Origin: Marinicrinis sediminis
GTDB taxonomy: Bacteria; Bacillota; Bacilli; Paenibacillales; KCTC-33676
Length of the DNA: 64,000 nt
Direction: 5' to 3'
NCBI RefSeq assembly: GCF_042685085.1
Contig: NZ_JBHUMM010000009.1
Coordinates: 1-64,000, forward strand
This document shows, piece by piece, positions 17,315 to 26,865 of this stretch. The position numbers and the translations under genes are program-made. Within the stretch, counting starts at the first letter, position 1, and each line of letters starts with the position of its first letter. The notes under the pieces were generated by a model. The model worked only from the letters and a program-made list of their open reading frames with translations, did not search any database and was not told where the DNA came from.

Positions 17315-19675
17315 TTAAAGTCTTGATGTTTCTGAGTCCGCTGCTGGACATGTCTGATCCGTGTGCAGGATTCTCGTGATCGCTTCCAGCAGTTGAGGCA
17401 CATCGATGGGTTTCGTTATGTAGTCTTTGAAGCCATAGGCTTCGGCCTGTTTGATCGATTTGGACATCGTATTCGCACTGACGGCGATGACAGGAATATG
17501 TTGGGTGGACGGCTGAGATTGCAGAACTCGCATGGCCTGCAAACCGCTCATCCCCGGCAGATGAATATCCATCAATATGAGATCAGGCTGCTCGATCTCG
17601 GCCAATTCGATGCCGATCAGGGCTTCCGGTGCGCAGATGAGCCTGACATGGGCATAGGCTTCGAAAATGCGCTGCACCAGCAGCATATTTGCTTTGTTGT
17701 CCTCGATATACAGCACCGTATAAGGCAGCAGGGTGGGCTGGAGTGCGTGATTGGGCTCTTGGTATGTCAGCGTCAGGCGATAGGGATCAGGTCTTGGCTC
17801 CAGCAGAGGAGACCGGGCATAATTTAGTTCGATCCAGAAGGTTGATCCGCTGTGAAGCTGGCTGGAAACCCCGATATCGCCTTCCATGAACTGCATCATG
17901 CGTTTGGCAATGCTGAGTCCAACCCCGGTTCCCTCCACATTGGAGTTCGGGTGGATGCGGTAAAAGGGCTCGAAGATTTGCTTGAGTTGATCTTCGGCCA
18001 TGCCCTGTCCGGTATCCTCAATCCAGAATCTGAATCTCCCCTGCTCCGTTGTCCCGCATCGTAAGTAGACCTTTCCTCCGTCGACATTGTACTTGACGGC
18101 GTTGGACAGAATATTCAGCAAGGTCTGCTTCAGTCGGGTATAATCCGCATACACATAGATGTCCCGGCATTTTTCCGGTGAGAGGACCAGCTCGACGTTC
18201 CGTTTGGCAGCGGTCGACTGAATAAGGGCGATACAGTCCATGACCAGTTCTTTTACCTCCACCGGTTCCATGGAAAGCGAGACTTTGCCCGCTTCGATCT
18301 TGGACAAGTCCAGCACGTCGTTGATCAGATCAAGCAGATGATTGCCAGCTTTCATAATTTCGGCAATGTCCTGCTGCTGGGAGGCAGACAGATCTGACAG
18401 TTCCAGCAACTGGGCAAACCCCAAAATGGCATTCATCGGAGTGCGAAGCTCATGGCTCATACTGGACAGAAATTCAGATTTAGCCCGGCTGGACGTTTCG
18501 GCTTCTTCCTTGGCCAGGATGAGGGAGGCCTCCATTTTTTTGCGTTCCGTAATATCCATCAGCGTACCGGAAGTCCCCTTAATCGCGCCATGTTCATCCA
18601 CATTTAGCGCCGCGTATATCTCTACCCAGCGAAAGCCGCCCTTTTTGGTTACGTACCGGATTTCATGCCGGCATTCCGTTTTCAATCCGGTCAGCATCGG
18701 CTCAAACAGTTTCAAGTTCATCTCCCGATCATCCGGGTGTACGTATTGCAGACAGATCTGCCCCAGACTCTCCTCTATCGTGTAGCCCGTAATCTCCTCC
18801 CAGGCCGGATTGAGAAACAGCCACCTGCCTTGCTCATCCGTCTGGAAGATCACTTCCTTGATCGTATCGACTACGGAATGGTACTGCGCCTGGGTTTCCC
18901 GAATGCGGGTCTCGGCCAATTTCTTGTCAGTCAAATCGCGAATATAGGCGGTGAATATCGGCTTTTCTTCTACCATTACAACCGTTACAGCCAATTCCAC
19001 CGGAAATTCTTCGCCCGAGGATCGAATGAAATTAACCTCCATCCGTTTCCCCAGAATATCGTGCGCTCCCGTCTGTTTGTAGGCGTCCATCGCTTTTACA
19101 TAGGGCTCTCGCAAATAAGGGGGGAGCAGCATATCTTTCATATAGGTACCGAGTACCTCGTCTTTCCGGTAACCGAATATTTTCTCTCCTGCCGAGTTAA
19201 ATTCCAGAATTTTGCCTTCATCATCCACGATGACAATACAGTCGAGTGCAGCATCGAGTATAGCCTGATTGCGTGCTTCACTGATTTTGAGTCGTTTGCT
19301 GGAGTAAACGCGTTCTGAAATGTCCTTCGTAATCCCGATAATAAATGCCACCTGTTCGTCCCGAATGGCCGGAATGACCGAGACCGAGATATCGACTTCG
19401 TGACCTTGCCTGTGGCGTAGCTGGGTTTCAAAATGCTGGGGCAGGCCCTGGACGGCTTTTTGAAAATAATCAACCGTTTGCGGGAGCGCCTGTTCGGTAA
19501 TCAATTGGGTGAAGGATTTGCCGATGATCGAATCGGCCTTGAAGCCAGAGATATTCTCTGCGCGTTTATTCACATATAAAAAATGCCCGTGCCGATCCAG
19601 CAAATAATTGATTTCCTCACTCTGATCGAACAGTTCCATGTAATGATGGATGCCCCATTGTTCTTGCACTTCCAT
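17315..19675 (-). CDS. Soluble PAS-PAS-PAS hybrid histidine kinase with C-terminal receiver
   Basis: A 786-residue kinase without transmembrane helices. Three PAS domains occupy about residues 12-120, 135-250 and 258-375. The HisKA domain contains His408 in SHELRTPMNA. HATPase_c spans about 505-620 with DTGQGMAEDQ and GTGVGLSI, and a C-terminal receiver has Asp703 in LILMDIHLPG. GGGAGG precedes the ATG. It senses an intracellular signal through PAS cofactors or ligands. It probably phosphorylates its own receiver and then the LytTR protein encoded next, or the divergent HD-GYP regulator; which one cannot be told from sequence. Confidence 0.9.
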   Translation of the reverse strand: MEVQEQWGIHHYMELFDQSEEINYLLDRHGHFLYVNKRAENISGFKADSIIGKSFTQLITEQALPQTVDYFQKAVQGLPQHFETQLRHRQGHEVDISVSVIPAIRDEQVAFIIGITKDISERVYSSKRLKISEARNQAILDAALDCIVIVDDEGKILEFNSAGEKIFGYRKDEVLGTYMKDMLLPPYLREPYVKAMDAYKQTGAHDILGKRMEVNFIRSSGEEFPVELAVTVVMVEEKPIFTAYIRDLTDKKLAETRIRETQAQYHSVVDTIKEVIFQTDEQGRWLFLNPAWEEITGYTIEESLGQICLQYVHPDDREMNLKLFEPMLTGLKTECRHEIRYVTKKGGFRWVEIYAALNVDEHGAIKGTSGTLMDITERKKMEASLILAKEEAETSSRAKSEFLSSMSHELRTPMNAILGFAQLLELSDLSASQQQDIAEIMKAGNHLLDLINDVLDLSKIEAGKVSLSMEPVEVKELVMDCIALIQSTAAKRNVELVLSPEKCRDIYVYADYTRLKQTLLNILSNAVKYNVDGGKVYLRCGTTEQGRFRFWIEDTGQGMAEDQLKQIFEPFYRIHPNSNVEGTGVGLSIAKRMMQFMEGDIGVSSQLHSGSTFWIELNYARSPLLEPRPDPYRLTLTYQEPNHALQPTLLPYTVLYIEDNKANMLLVQRIFEAYAHVRLICAPEALIGIELAEIEQPDLILMDIHLPGMSGLQAMRVLQSQPSTQHIPVIAVSANTMSKSIKQAEAYGFKDYITKPIDVPQLLEAITRILHTDQTCPAADSETSRL

Positions 19676-19870
19676 CTTCTCGCCTCCCTGCCTTGTTCAT
19701 GCTGTCAGAAGTAGAATCATGCTTACTACAAATCAATTCGACAAATGTGCGGAAATTCCTATTTCCAAATTGAAATTGTGACGTGCTCCAACGGCATCAT
19801 GGCATGTCTGAATAGCCTGAAACGCGTATGTACAAGCCCAAATTCCCAACGTGAATCGACATTTTTCGAT

Positions 19871-19899
19871 TCGACAGGTACTTGGAACTATCTTATATT
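19871..19899 (+). promoter_or_regulatory. Promoter of the HD-GYP/chemosensory operon
   Basis: TCGACA (19871-19876) and TATATT (19894-19899) with a 17-bp spacer, 31 bp before the start codon, in the divergent region shared with the hybrid kinase. Confidence 0.6.
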
Positions 19900-19929
19900 G
19901 AATTTATTGGCACGATCGGAGGGATTCGG

Positions 19930-21057
19930 ATGCAGGAAATCAACATGAGGCATGCAAAAATCATGGTGGTGGATGACCATGAGTCCAATGTTCGATTACT
20001 GTGCCGAATTTTGGAGCACCACGGGTTTCCGTATGTATGTGCAACGAGCGATGCCAGAGAAGTCATGCTTCTTATAGAACTTTGCCAGCCGGATCTTGTT
20101 CTGCTTGACCTGAACATGCCCTATTTGAACGGATTCGATCTGTTTGAACAGATCAAAGGAAGCGATCTGAAGCGAATATCGGTGCTGATGATGACGTCAG
20201 CAGATGATCGGGACAACAAGCTGAAAGCACTGGAGCTTGGATTTGATGATTTTATCGGCAAGCCATTCGATCAGGCAGAGTTGATGCTGCGGATTGAACA
20301 CGCCCTGAAGATCAAGCTGATGAGTGACCAATTGCAGACGGCGAACGAACAACTGGAGCGACTCGTACAGGAGCAGAAGCAACATGCCGAGAATGCACAG
20401 ATTGAGATTCTGGACCGTCTCGGGCTCGTAGCCAGCATGTATGACGACAACACGGGGATGCATATCAAGCGAATGAGTCTGTACGCAGAGGAACTGGGAA
20501 AGGCAGCAGGTCTTGACCCTCAGCAGTGCAGGCTGCTTCGTTATGCCAGCACCCTCCACGATATTGGCAAAGTCGGTATACCCCATCATATTTTGATGAA
20601 GCCATCAAAGCTCAACGAAGCAGAATGGCAGACCATGAAATGGCATACGAAACTCGGAGCCTATTTGCTGTCCAACAGCTCCAGCAAGGTGATACAGCTG
20701 GCCGAAACAATCGCCCTTACACATCACGAGAAATGGAACGGCAGCGGGTACCCGCTTGGACTGAAAAGATATGAAATTCCCTTATATGGTCGAATTACGG
20801 CCATCTGTGACATGTTTGATGCCCTGGTCTCAGATCGACCCTATAAGCAGGCATGGGAGGTGGATGATGCGTTTGAGGAGATTGAAGCACAGAGCGAGAT
20901 CGCCTTTGACCCTGAACTGGTCCAGTTATTCGTACATATCAAGCCCCAAATCGTAGCGATCAAGAAGCAATTTGACCAAATGCCGCCTTTGTCCGCTTTC
21001 ACGAGATCGTCCATCATCTCGTCCAATTATGATCAACAGGAGGATTCCATATGCTAA
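19930..21057 (+). CDS. HD-GYP response regulator (RpfG-like cyclic-di-GMP phosphodiesterase)
   Basis: A 375-residue cytoplasmic regulator. The receiver domain has Asp60 in LVLLDLNMP and a lysine in IGKPF. A coiled-coil linker (about 135-165) leads to an HD-GYP domain with the metal-binding pair His210-Asp211 in LHDIGKVGIP and the signature GYP at 273-275 in GSGYPLGL. Such proteins hydrolyse cyclic di-GMP when phosphorylated. GGAGGG lies 6 nt before the ATG at 19930. It overlaps the following chemoreceptor by 7 bp and leads an operon with cheW and cheA, so CheA is the likely phosphodonor, with c-di-GMP breakdown as the output. That link is inferred from context. Confidence 0.9.
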   Translation: MQEINMRHAKIMVVDDHESNVRLLCRILEHHGFPYVCATSDAREVMLLIELCQPDLVLLDLNMPYLNGFDLFEQIKGSDLKRISVLMMTSADDRDNKLKALELGFDDFIGKPFDQAELMLRIEHALKIKLMSDQLQTANEQLERLVQEQKQHAENAQIEILDRLGLVASMYDDNTGMHIKRMSLYAEELGKAAGLDPQQCRLLRYASTLHDIGKVGIPHHILMKPSKLNEAEWQTMKWHTKLGAYLLSNSSSKVIQLAETIALTHHEKWNGSGYPLGLKRYEIPLYGRITAICDMFDALVSDRPYKQAWEVDDAFEEIEAQSEIAFDPELVQLFVHIKPQIVAIKKQFDQMPPLSAFTRSSIISSNYDQQEDSIC

Positions 21058-22652
21058 ACAGTTTTACACTCAGGAAAAAAATGATGACCATGTTTGTCAT
21101 CCCGCTCATTGCCCTCATCGTTGCCGCCACAATTGGGGCGAACAGTCTCAATCAGGTATACAAGGATCTCGTCTATTCCCTCTATTCCCAGACTTTTCAG
21201 ATCAGCAACCTGATTCTCAACGGAGACCGTGATCTGTATCAGGCGCTGGAAGCGATGGATCGTTATCAATGGGAAGGAGCCGTCAATCAGGAGGAACTTC
21301 AACAATCCTATGATGAGAACATGGTGCAGGTACTCGATCGGGTTCAGCAGGCCGAAGAACTGGTCAATGGCAACACACACGGCCTGGGTGAATACCAGGG
21401 TAGTTCCAGTCAAGAATTAACCGAGCATTTCCAATTGTTCCAGGAGAAGATTCAAGCCTGGATGACGGGGAATGAAGGGTTGTTTGGGCAAATCGGTGAG
21501 TATGACGCAGAGTTGCAAATGACACTGTTCGAGGATGCTAGGCAGCATCTCAACGTGATCGGTGAAGGACTGGAGATGTACGCAGCGGAAGAAATGCATG
21601 TCAATGAAGATCGCGTCAATCAATCGGTGACGAGCATGATCGTCATATCCGTGGTGTCCTTGGCCGCAGCCATTGTAGTTGGGTTGTGGATGATCCGATT
21701 GATTATTCGAAATATACAGCACGTCGTCGATGCAACCGGAAAAATTGCCGAAGGGGATCTCAGTCATCCTCCACTGGTGATTACGACAAAGGATGAGCTG
21801 GGCACACTGGCTAATTCCGTCAATGACATGCAGCATAACCTGAGGGCGCTTGTTGAACGAGTGAAGCTGTCTGCCGAAAGCGTCGCTGCAGGCAGTCAGC
21901 AAATTTCATCCAGTACCCAGCAGATCGCATCGGGGAGCATGGATCAATCCAAGCATACACAGAACGTCAATGAGTTATTGACCGAACTGTCCAAGGCTAT
22001 CAACTCGGTTGCGATCCATGCTGAATCAGCGGCTGAGATATTTGAACAGACTGCCAAAACAGCCAACGAAGGCGATAGCATTTTGAATCAGTCCAAGGAA
22101 GACCTGCTTCAGGTGAATGAACATATGCTGAAACTCGGGGAAGATGCCAATCAGATCGGAGACATTATCGAGATGATTGATGATATTGCCGAACAGACCA
22201 ATTTGCTCGCACTGAACGCGGCGATTGAAGCCGCGCGCGCAGGAGATCAGGGCAGGGGATTTGCCGTAGTGGCGGATGAAGTCCGCAAGCTGGCAGAACG
22301 CAGCAGCGATGCGACCAAGCAGATTGCAGCCCTCATCAAGAAGATGCAGCAAAGCACACATTCGAGCTCCGAGGCGGTTCAGAAGGGCGTTCAATCTTCG
22401 GCTGAATCCAGCAAGGCATTCGCTGGTATTGTACATATGATCCACGATACCTCCGGCAAAGTAGTGGAAATTGCTTCTGCAAGTGAGGAACAGGCTGCAC
22501 AGTCTACGGAAGTTCTGCAGACCGTTGAGAACATTGCAGCGGCTACCGAACAGTCTGCGGCAAGTGCAGAAGAGACGGCCCATGCCTCACAATCACTGGC
22601 CACCCTGGCAGAAGAACTGAACGAATTGATTAATCATTTCAAATTGAAATAA
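21051..22652 (+). CDS. Methyl-accepting chemotaxis-type receptor
   Basis: A 533-residue transmembrane receptor. TM1 is at about residues 14-31, an external helical sensor of about 160 residues follows, TM2 is at about 195-218, then a HAMP domain (to about 272) and a long cytoplasmic signalling coiled coil. The hairpin tip is highly conserved (EQTNLLALNAAIEAARAG near residue 385, then FAVVADEVRKLAER). The sensor resembles a four-helix-bundle type; the ligand is unknown. AGGAGG lies just before the ATG. It is coupled to the HD-GYP gene upstream and to cheW and cheA downstream. No CheR or CheB is nearby, so adaptation may use enzymes encoded elsewhere or be absent. Confidence 0.92.
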   Translation: MLNSFTLRKKMMTMFVIPLIALIVAATIGANSLNQVYKDLVYSLYSQTFQISNLILNGDRDLYQALEAMDRYQWEGAVNQEELQQSYDENMVQVLDRVQQAEELVNGNTHGLGEYQGSSSQELTEHFQLFQEKIQAWMTGNEGLFGQIGEYDAELQMTLFEDARQHLNVIGEGLEMYAAEEMHVNEDRVNQSVTSMIVISVVSLAAAIVVGLWMIRLIIRNIQHVVDATGKIAEGDLSHPPLVITTKDELGTLANSVNDMQHNLRALVERVKLSAESVAAGSQQISSSTQQIASGSMDQSKHTQNVNELLTELSKAINSVAIHAESAAEIFEQTAKTANEGDSILNQSKEDLLQVNEHMLKLGEDANQIGDIIEMIDDIAEQTNLLALNAAIEAARAGDQGRGFAVVADEVRKLAERSSDATKQIAALIKKMQQSTHSSSEAVQKGVQSSAESSKAFAGIVHMIHDTSGKVVEIASASEEQAAQSTEVLQTVENIAAATEQSAASAEETAHASQSLATLAEELNELINHFKLK

Positions 22653-22709
22653 GGGCATATTCAGCATCCTGTGCAGGGAGTAAAGTAAGTGATGGAAGGA
22701 GGGGTGACC

Positions 22710-23135
22710 GTGTCAGAGGCACACAGCCACCAATATGTAGAAATTACCGTGGATGACGGAAAATACGCGCTGATGATTCAGGATATCCACGAAATTATTA
22801 AAATTCAGGATATTACGCAGATTCCGAACAGTCGTCCTCATATTAAGGGTGTCATCAATCTCCGGGGCATCATCGTGCCGGTGATCAGTCTGCGGAACCG
22901 ATTTGGCTTGCCGGAACTGCCCTATGACAAGGCGACCCGGATTGTCGTGGTCAACCTTGAAGACGACACCGTCGGGATTGTCGTGGATAAAGTCAATAAA
23001 GTCACGTATTTTTCACAGGTTCAGCCTTCGCCGGTGCAATCGGACGATATCAGTGGCGAGTTTCTGAGTGGCGTCGGTGTGACAGATGACGGACTGGTCG
23101 GGATATTAAAACTAGAGGAAGTGCTCCATCAGTGA
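22710..23135 (+). CDS. cheW: CheW coupling protein
   Basis: A 141-residue adaptor linking the receptor to CheA. The SH3-like CheW fold is recognisable from IKIQDITQIPNSRPHIKGVI followed by NLRGIIVPVISLR. The GTG at 22710 (MSEAHSHQYVE) is the likely start because AAGGAGGGG lies 5-6 nt upstream. It ends 10 bp before cheA, placing adaptor and kinase in one transcript. Confidence 0.9.
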   Translation: MSEAHSHQYVEITVDDGKYALMIQDIHEIIKIQDITQIPNSRPHIKGVINLRGIIVPVISLRNRFGLPELPYDKATRIVVVNLEDDTVGIVVDKVNKVTYFSQVQPSPVQSDDISGEFLSGVGVTDDGLVGILKLEEVLHQ

Positions 23136-23145
23136 GGTGAAGAAA

Positions 23146-25245
23146 ATGTCATTCGACATGGCAGAACTCAAACATATGTTTCTGGAAGAATTCGATGAAC
23201 AGCTTCAGCTTATGGACGAGCAGGTGCTGAGTCTGGAACGGGGAGAAGAGCCTGGAGAGGCAGTGAGAACTTTGTTTCGCGCTGCGCATACAGTGAAAGG
23301 CTCCTCCGCCGTCATGGGCTACGAGGAAATCAAGGAATTGACGCACACGATGGAGCATGTCCTCGACAAGGTGCGCTCCAATCAGCTCACTGTTACGGAC
23401 AGCTTGACGAATCTGCTGTTCGAATGTACCGATGGGTTGCATACTTTGAAGAAGCAGGTTGAGCAAGGTGTGGAAGAATATCTGTCTATTGCGCAGCTGG
23501 TGAGCAAGTTGCAGTCCTTTATTCAACCTGCATCATCGGCACAGGAACCGACTTCTCCATCTTCATCCGTTCAATCTTCTGATCCAGTGAGAAAGGGTGC
23601 TGACGAAGACGTCGCCGATTCGATGGAATCGATCGGAGGATCAGGTACGGCCTATCACCGTGGGCTCAGTCTGGATGAGCAGCTGAAAATCCAGGAGTAC
23701 GAGCAACGGGGCTGGCACGTGTATGTCATCGAGCTGCATGTAAAATCGGACTGTCTGATGAAGGAAGCACGCATGCAAATCATCTACAACGAAATGGCCG
23801 CTTCTGGTGAGTGGGTGCTGACTCATCCGGCTATGGATGAACTGCTCACCATGGAAGAATCAGTCGGAAACGAACTGGTTGGCCTATATGCCTGTGAGGG
23901 CACGGCAGCGTCTATACAGACCAAACTGCAAACCATGACAGACGTGGACACGGTCAAGGTCAATCGGGTCGAGGGGATAGAGCTGGGTAGCATCGAGCGG
24001 AAGGAAGCGGCTTCCAAGGAAACCAGCTCGGCTTCCATCTCAGGCTCAGCAGGAGGCATGTCTGTCCACAAAAAGCAGACGATTCGAGTGGACGTGGATC
24101 GATTGGAAAATCTCATGAATCTCGTCGGAGAATTGGTCATTGACCAGACACGCCTGCAGCAGGTCGAGCACACGCTTAACCAGCGGTATCGCAACGATGA
24201 TTCCATCGTTCAGCTTGAACAAATCTCGGATCATTTCTCCCGCGTCATTGAAGACTTGCAGGATCAGGTGACCAAGGTGAGAATGCTGCCGATTGATCAA
24301 TTGTTCAACCGCTTTCCGCGCATGATTCGTGATCTGAGCAAGAAATTGGACAAGGAAGTGGAAGTCGTGCTGCTGGGAGGCGAGACCGAGCTGGACCGCA
24401 CGGTTATCGAGGAAATCAGTGATCCGCTCATTCACTTGATCCGGAATGCGCTCGATCACGGACTGGAATTGCCCGCACAGCGAGTTGCAGCCGGCAAGTC
24501 TGCACAGGGCAGGCTGACGATCCGGGCATCCCAGGAGGAGAACCAGGTCGTCATTGTCGTGGAGGATGATGGGAAGGGAATCGATCCGGACCGCATTCGT
24601 CAATCCGCCGTCCAAAAAGGGGTCATCAGTGAACAGGAAGCAGAGGGACTGTCCGAGAGAGAATCGATTCAGCTTATTTTCCGTCCGGGCTTCTCTACCT
24701 CGGCCGAGCTGAGTGACGTGTCCGGCAGAGGGGTCGGAATGGATATCGTCAAATCTCATATCGAGAAGCTGAACGGCATTATCGATATTGCCTCTACCGT
24801 CGGACAGGGGACGAAGTTCAAGATCAAGCTGCCGCTTACACTCGCTATTATTCCCGGCTTGATGGTCAAGCTGGTGGATCGGAAATACGTGGTGCCGATG
24901 AATCACGTCATGGAGAGTGTCAGAGTCGCAGCAGATGAGATCCAGTGGCTGCAGGGTCAGCCTGTGATCCATATTCGTGAGGAAATTTATCCGCTTATCA
25001 GTCTTCATCAGCATTTTGGCATCGATGAACCCGTCCAGACGAAGACACACAAATCGATCGTCATTCTGGGCATGGCGGAAAAAAGGGTCGCGCTGGTCGT
25101 GGATGAACTGATCGGCAACCAGGACATCGTGGTGAAATCCCTCGGCCGTTATGTAGGGGACGTGCCTTGCATTTCGGGTGCGACGATTCTGGGCGACGGA
25201 CAAGTTGCCTTGATTCTCGAGGTTTCCGGCATCTTCAAAATATAA
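23146..25245 (+). CDS. cheA: Chemotaxis-type histidine kinase CheA
   Basis: A 699-residue kinase. The HPt domain has the phospho-accepting His48 in FRAAHTVKGSS. A P2-like region at about residues 190-270 could dock response regulators. Then come the dimerisation domain, the HATPase (NALDHGLELPAQR and GRGVGMDIVKSH) and a C-terminal CheW-like domain. GAGGTGA lies 5 nt before the ATG at 23146. It ends the operon and a terminator follows. Without a cheY here, the HD-GYP receiver at the head of the operon is the most economical target. A role in motility, biofilm or development rather than direct flagellar switching is plausible but unproven. Confidence 0.92.
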   Translation: MSFDMAELKHMFLEEFDEQLQLMDEQVLSLERGEEPGEAVRTLFRAAHTVKGSSAVMGYEEIKELTHTMEHVLDKVRSNQLTVTDSLTNLLFECTDGLHTLKKQVEQGVEEYLSIAQLVSKLQSFIQPASSAQEPTSPSSSVQSSDPVRKGADEDVADSMESIGGSGTAYHRGLSLDEQLKIQEYEQRGWHVYVIELHVKSDCLMKEARMQIIYNEMAASGEWVLTHPAMDELLTMEESVGNELVGLYACEGTAASIQTKLQTMTDVDTVKVNRVEGIELGSIERKEAASKETSSASISGSAGGMSVHKKQTIRVDVDRLENLMNLVGELVIDQTRLQQVEHTLNQRYRNDDSIVQLEQISDHFSRVIEDLQDQVTKVRMLPIDQLFNRFPRMIRDLSKKLDKEVEVVLLGGETELDRTVIEEISDPLIHLIRNALDHGLELPAQRVAAGKSAQGRLTIRASQEENQVVIVVEDDGKGIDPDRIRQSAVQKGVISEQEAEGLSERESIQLIFRPGFSTSAELSDVSGRGVGMDIVKSHIEKLNGIIDIASTVGQGTKFKIKLPLTLAIIPGLMVKLVDRKYVVPMNHVMESVRVAADEIQWLQGQPVIHIREEIYPLISLHQHFGIDEPVQTKTHKSIVILGMAEKRVALVVDELIGNQDIVVKSLGRYVGDVPCISGATILGDGQVALILEVSGIFKI

Positions 25246-25260
25246 GCATCTCATCCTGGC

Positions 25261-25289
25261 AAAAAGGGCACTTAAGCTGCCCTTTTTTT
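25261..25289 (+). terminator. Rho-independent terminator after cheA
   Basis: AAAAAGGGCA (25261-25270) pairs with TGCCCTTTTT (from 25278); a 7-nt loop and a run of T residues complete it. Confidence 0.85.
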
Positions 25290-25369
25290 GCTGATTTCAC
25301 AGATTCCTTGATCCTCAGGCAGGAATTTCAGTAGGTCATAGGGAAGAACTTCATACCATTTTGATATTT

Positions 25370-25458
25370 CCGCATCGCAGAATCTGCGGATTTGAGCGTT
25401 GATTTTGGAATGTGCATTTCTTGAAATGTGCATTTTTTGTAAAATAACATGATAGAAT
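25370..25458 (+). promoter_or_regulatory. Promoter region with paired palindromes upstream of the KinB-like kinase
   Basis: An extended -10 (TGATAGAAT, core 25453-25458) lies 33 bp before the start codon. Upstream are two similar palindromes, AATG-TG-CATT at 25409-25418 and 25425-25434, 16 bp apart. A further inverted repeat, CCGCA (25370-25374) and TGCGG (25385-25389), lies upstream of them. They look like binding sites for a regulator, which is not identified. Confidence 0.4.
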
Positions 25459-25491
25459 GAGGAAGACAATTGCAATTCAAGGGGTAATGCT

Positions 25492-26823
25492 ATGGAATGG
25501 ACATTGCTGAATGAGATCCTGTCGAGTGTGAAGGATTTACTGCTGCAAGTATTAATTGTCTTATTTCCTGTGTTTGTACTGCAAGCTTTCTGGATTCGGG
25601 AAAACAGTTTGCAGACACAGGGGAAATGCCGCTATCATCTTGTCGGTCTCGTATGCAGTCTCGGCATTCTGCTGTGTATCATCTTCCCCGTTTCCGTACA
25701 GGGGGATCTCCTCTTCGAGCTGTACAGTGTTCCGCTGGTCATCTCCTTTCTGTATGGGGGATGGGCCGCCGGAGCGATTGCCTTCTTCTCCCTTATCGTG
25801 TTTAAGCTGGTTGTTTCGGCCCAGGACCTTTGGTTTGCCATGCTCAATAACGGATTTGTCCTGCTGTTTACCTATCTATTCCAGCGACGTTATCCAGATG
25901 CCAACCGACTGTTGAAGATCTCTTTCTTTACGACACTGATCTGTCTGGCTGCGATCTTCCATAGTCTGTATAATCTGTACGTCATGTCGATGTATCGGGG
26001 CGCGGTGATGACGACAGAATCGGCTATCCTGTATATCCTCTATCCGCTGGTGAGCATGATTTCCATCTGGATGATTATTCACATGGTCGAGAACATCCGG
26101 GAGAAGCAACTGATGGAACTGGAGATTCAGAAAGCCGAGAGATTGAACATTATCGGTCACCTGGCGGCATCCGTCGCCCATGAAATTCGCAATCCGATGA
26201 CGGTTGTTCGCGGTTTTATGCAAATTTTTGATAGGGAAGCCTTCGTGCCGGACAGTAAAAAGGTATATTTGAAGCTGATGATTCAGGAGCTGGACCGGGC
26301 TGAAAGTATTATCAATGATTACTTGACCCTCGCCAGACCGAGACTGGAGAAGCAAGAAAAGATCAATATCGGCGAACAGATTCAGTCCGTCATGGAGATT
26401 ATCTCCTCCTTCGCCATGCTGAATAATATCTCTATTACCTATGAAGTAGAAGAGAAAATGCTCGTTTCCGGCATACCTGAGAAGCTGAATCAGGTGCTGA
26501 TCAACTTGATCAAGAACGCCATCGAAGCCAGTCCGGAAGGGGAAGCCGTGCATATCACCGCCTATCGGAAGGAAGACAAGATCTGGATCGAGATTCAGGA
26601 CAGCGGGATTGGACTCAGTCCGGAGGAAGTCAAAAGGCTGGGCATGCCCTTTTACACCACCAAGGAAAACGGTACGGGCCTGGGTCTGATGGTCTGCTTC
26701 CAGATTATCAAGGCGATGAACGGAAAGATCGAGGTACTGAGCCAGAAGAACATCGGAACCCACTTTATCATCAAGCTGCCAGAAGACACTTCCTCTTTTC
26801 AACCGGTAGGGAGTACAGTATAA
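25492..26823 (+). CDS. KinB-like membrane sensor histidine kinase (5TMR-LYT type)
   Basis: A 443-residue kinase. Residues about 10-200 hold roughly six transmembrane helices resembling the 5TM-LYT sensor of sporulation kinase KinB. The kinase core has the H-box His230 in SVAHEIRNPMTVVRGF and a HATPase with NLIKNAIEAS, DSGIGLSPEE and GTGLGLMVC. The HEIRNPMT form of the H-box is typical of kinases feeding the Spo0F/Spo0A phosphorelay. No response regulator gene lies beside it, which is usual for phosphorelay kinases. A sporulation role is inferred from similarity only. Confidence 0.85.
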   Translation: MEWTLLNEILSSVKDLLLQVLIVLFPVFVLQAFWIRENSLQTQGKCRYHLVGLVCSLGILLCIIFPVSVQGDLLFELYSVPLVISFLYGGWAAGAIAFFSLIVFKLVVSAQDLWFAMLNNGFVLLFTYLFQRRYPDANRLLKISFFTTLICLAAIFHSLYNLYVMSMYRGAVMTTESAILYILYPLVSMISIWMIIHMVENIREKQLMELEIQKAERLNIIGHLAASVAHEIRNPMTVVRGFMQIFDREAFVPDSKKVYLKLMIQELDRAESIINDYLTLARPRLEKQEKINIGEQIQSVMEIISSFAMLNNISITYEVEEKMLVSGIPEKLNQVLINLIKNAIEASPEGEAVHITAYRKEDKIWIEIQDSGIGLSPEEVKRLGMPFYTTKENGTGLGLMVCFQIIKAMNGKIEVLSQKNIGTHFIIKLPEDTSSFQPVGSTV

Positions 26824-26865
26824 TAGTTCTGGTATCAGGCTTAAGAACCAGAGAGGAGTCTTGTT

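Noticed and set aside
24046..25254. 402-codon minus-strand frame opposite cheA
   Set aside because: Shadow of the highly conserved cheA catalytic region; no family features.
25272..25475. 67-codon minus-strand frame after the cheA terminator
   Set aside because: Overlaps a terminator and the promoter region of the next kinase; no domain and no convincing start.
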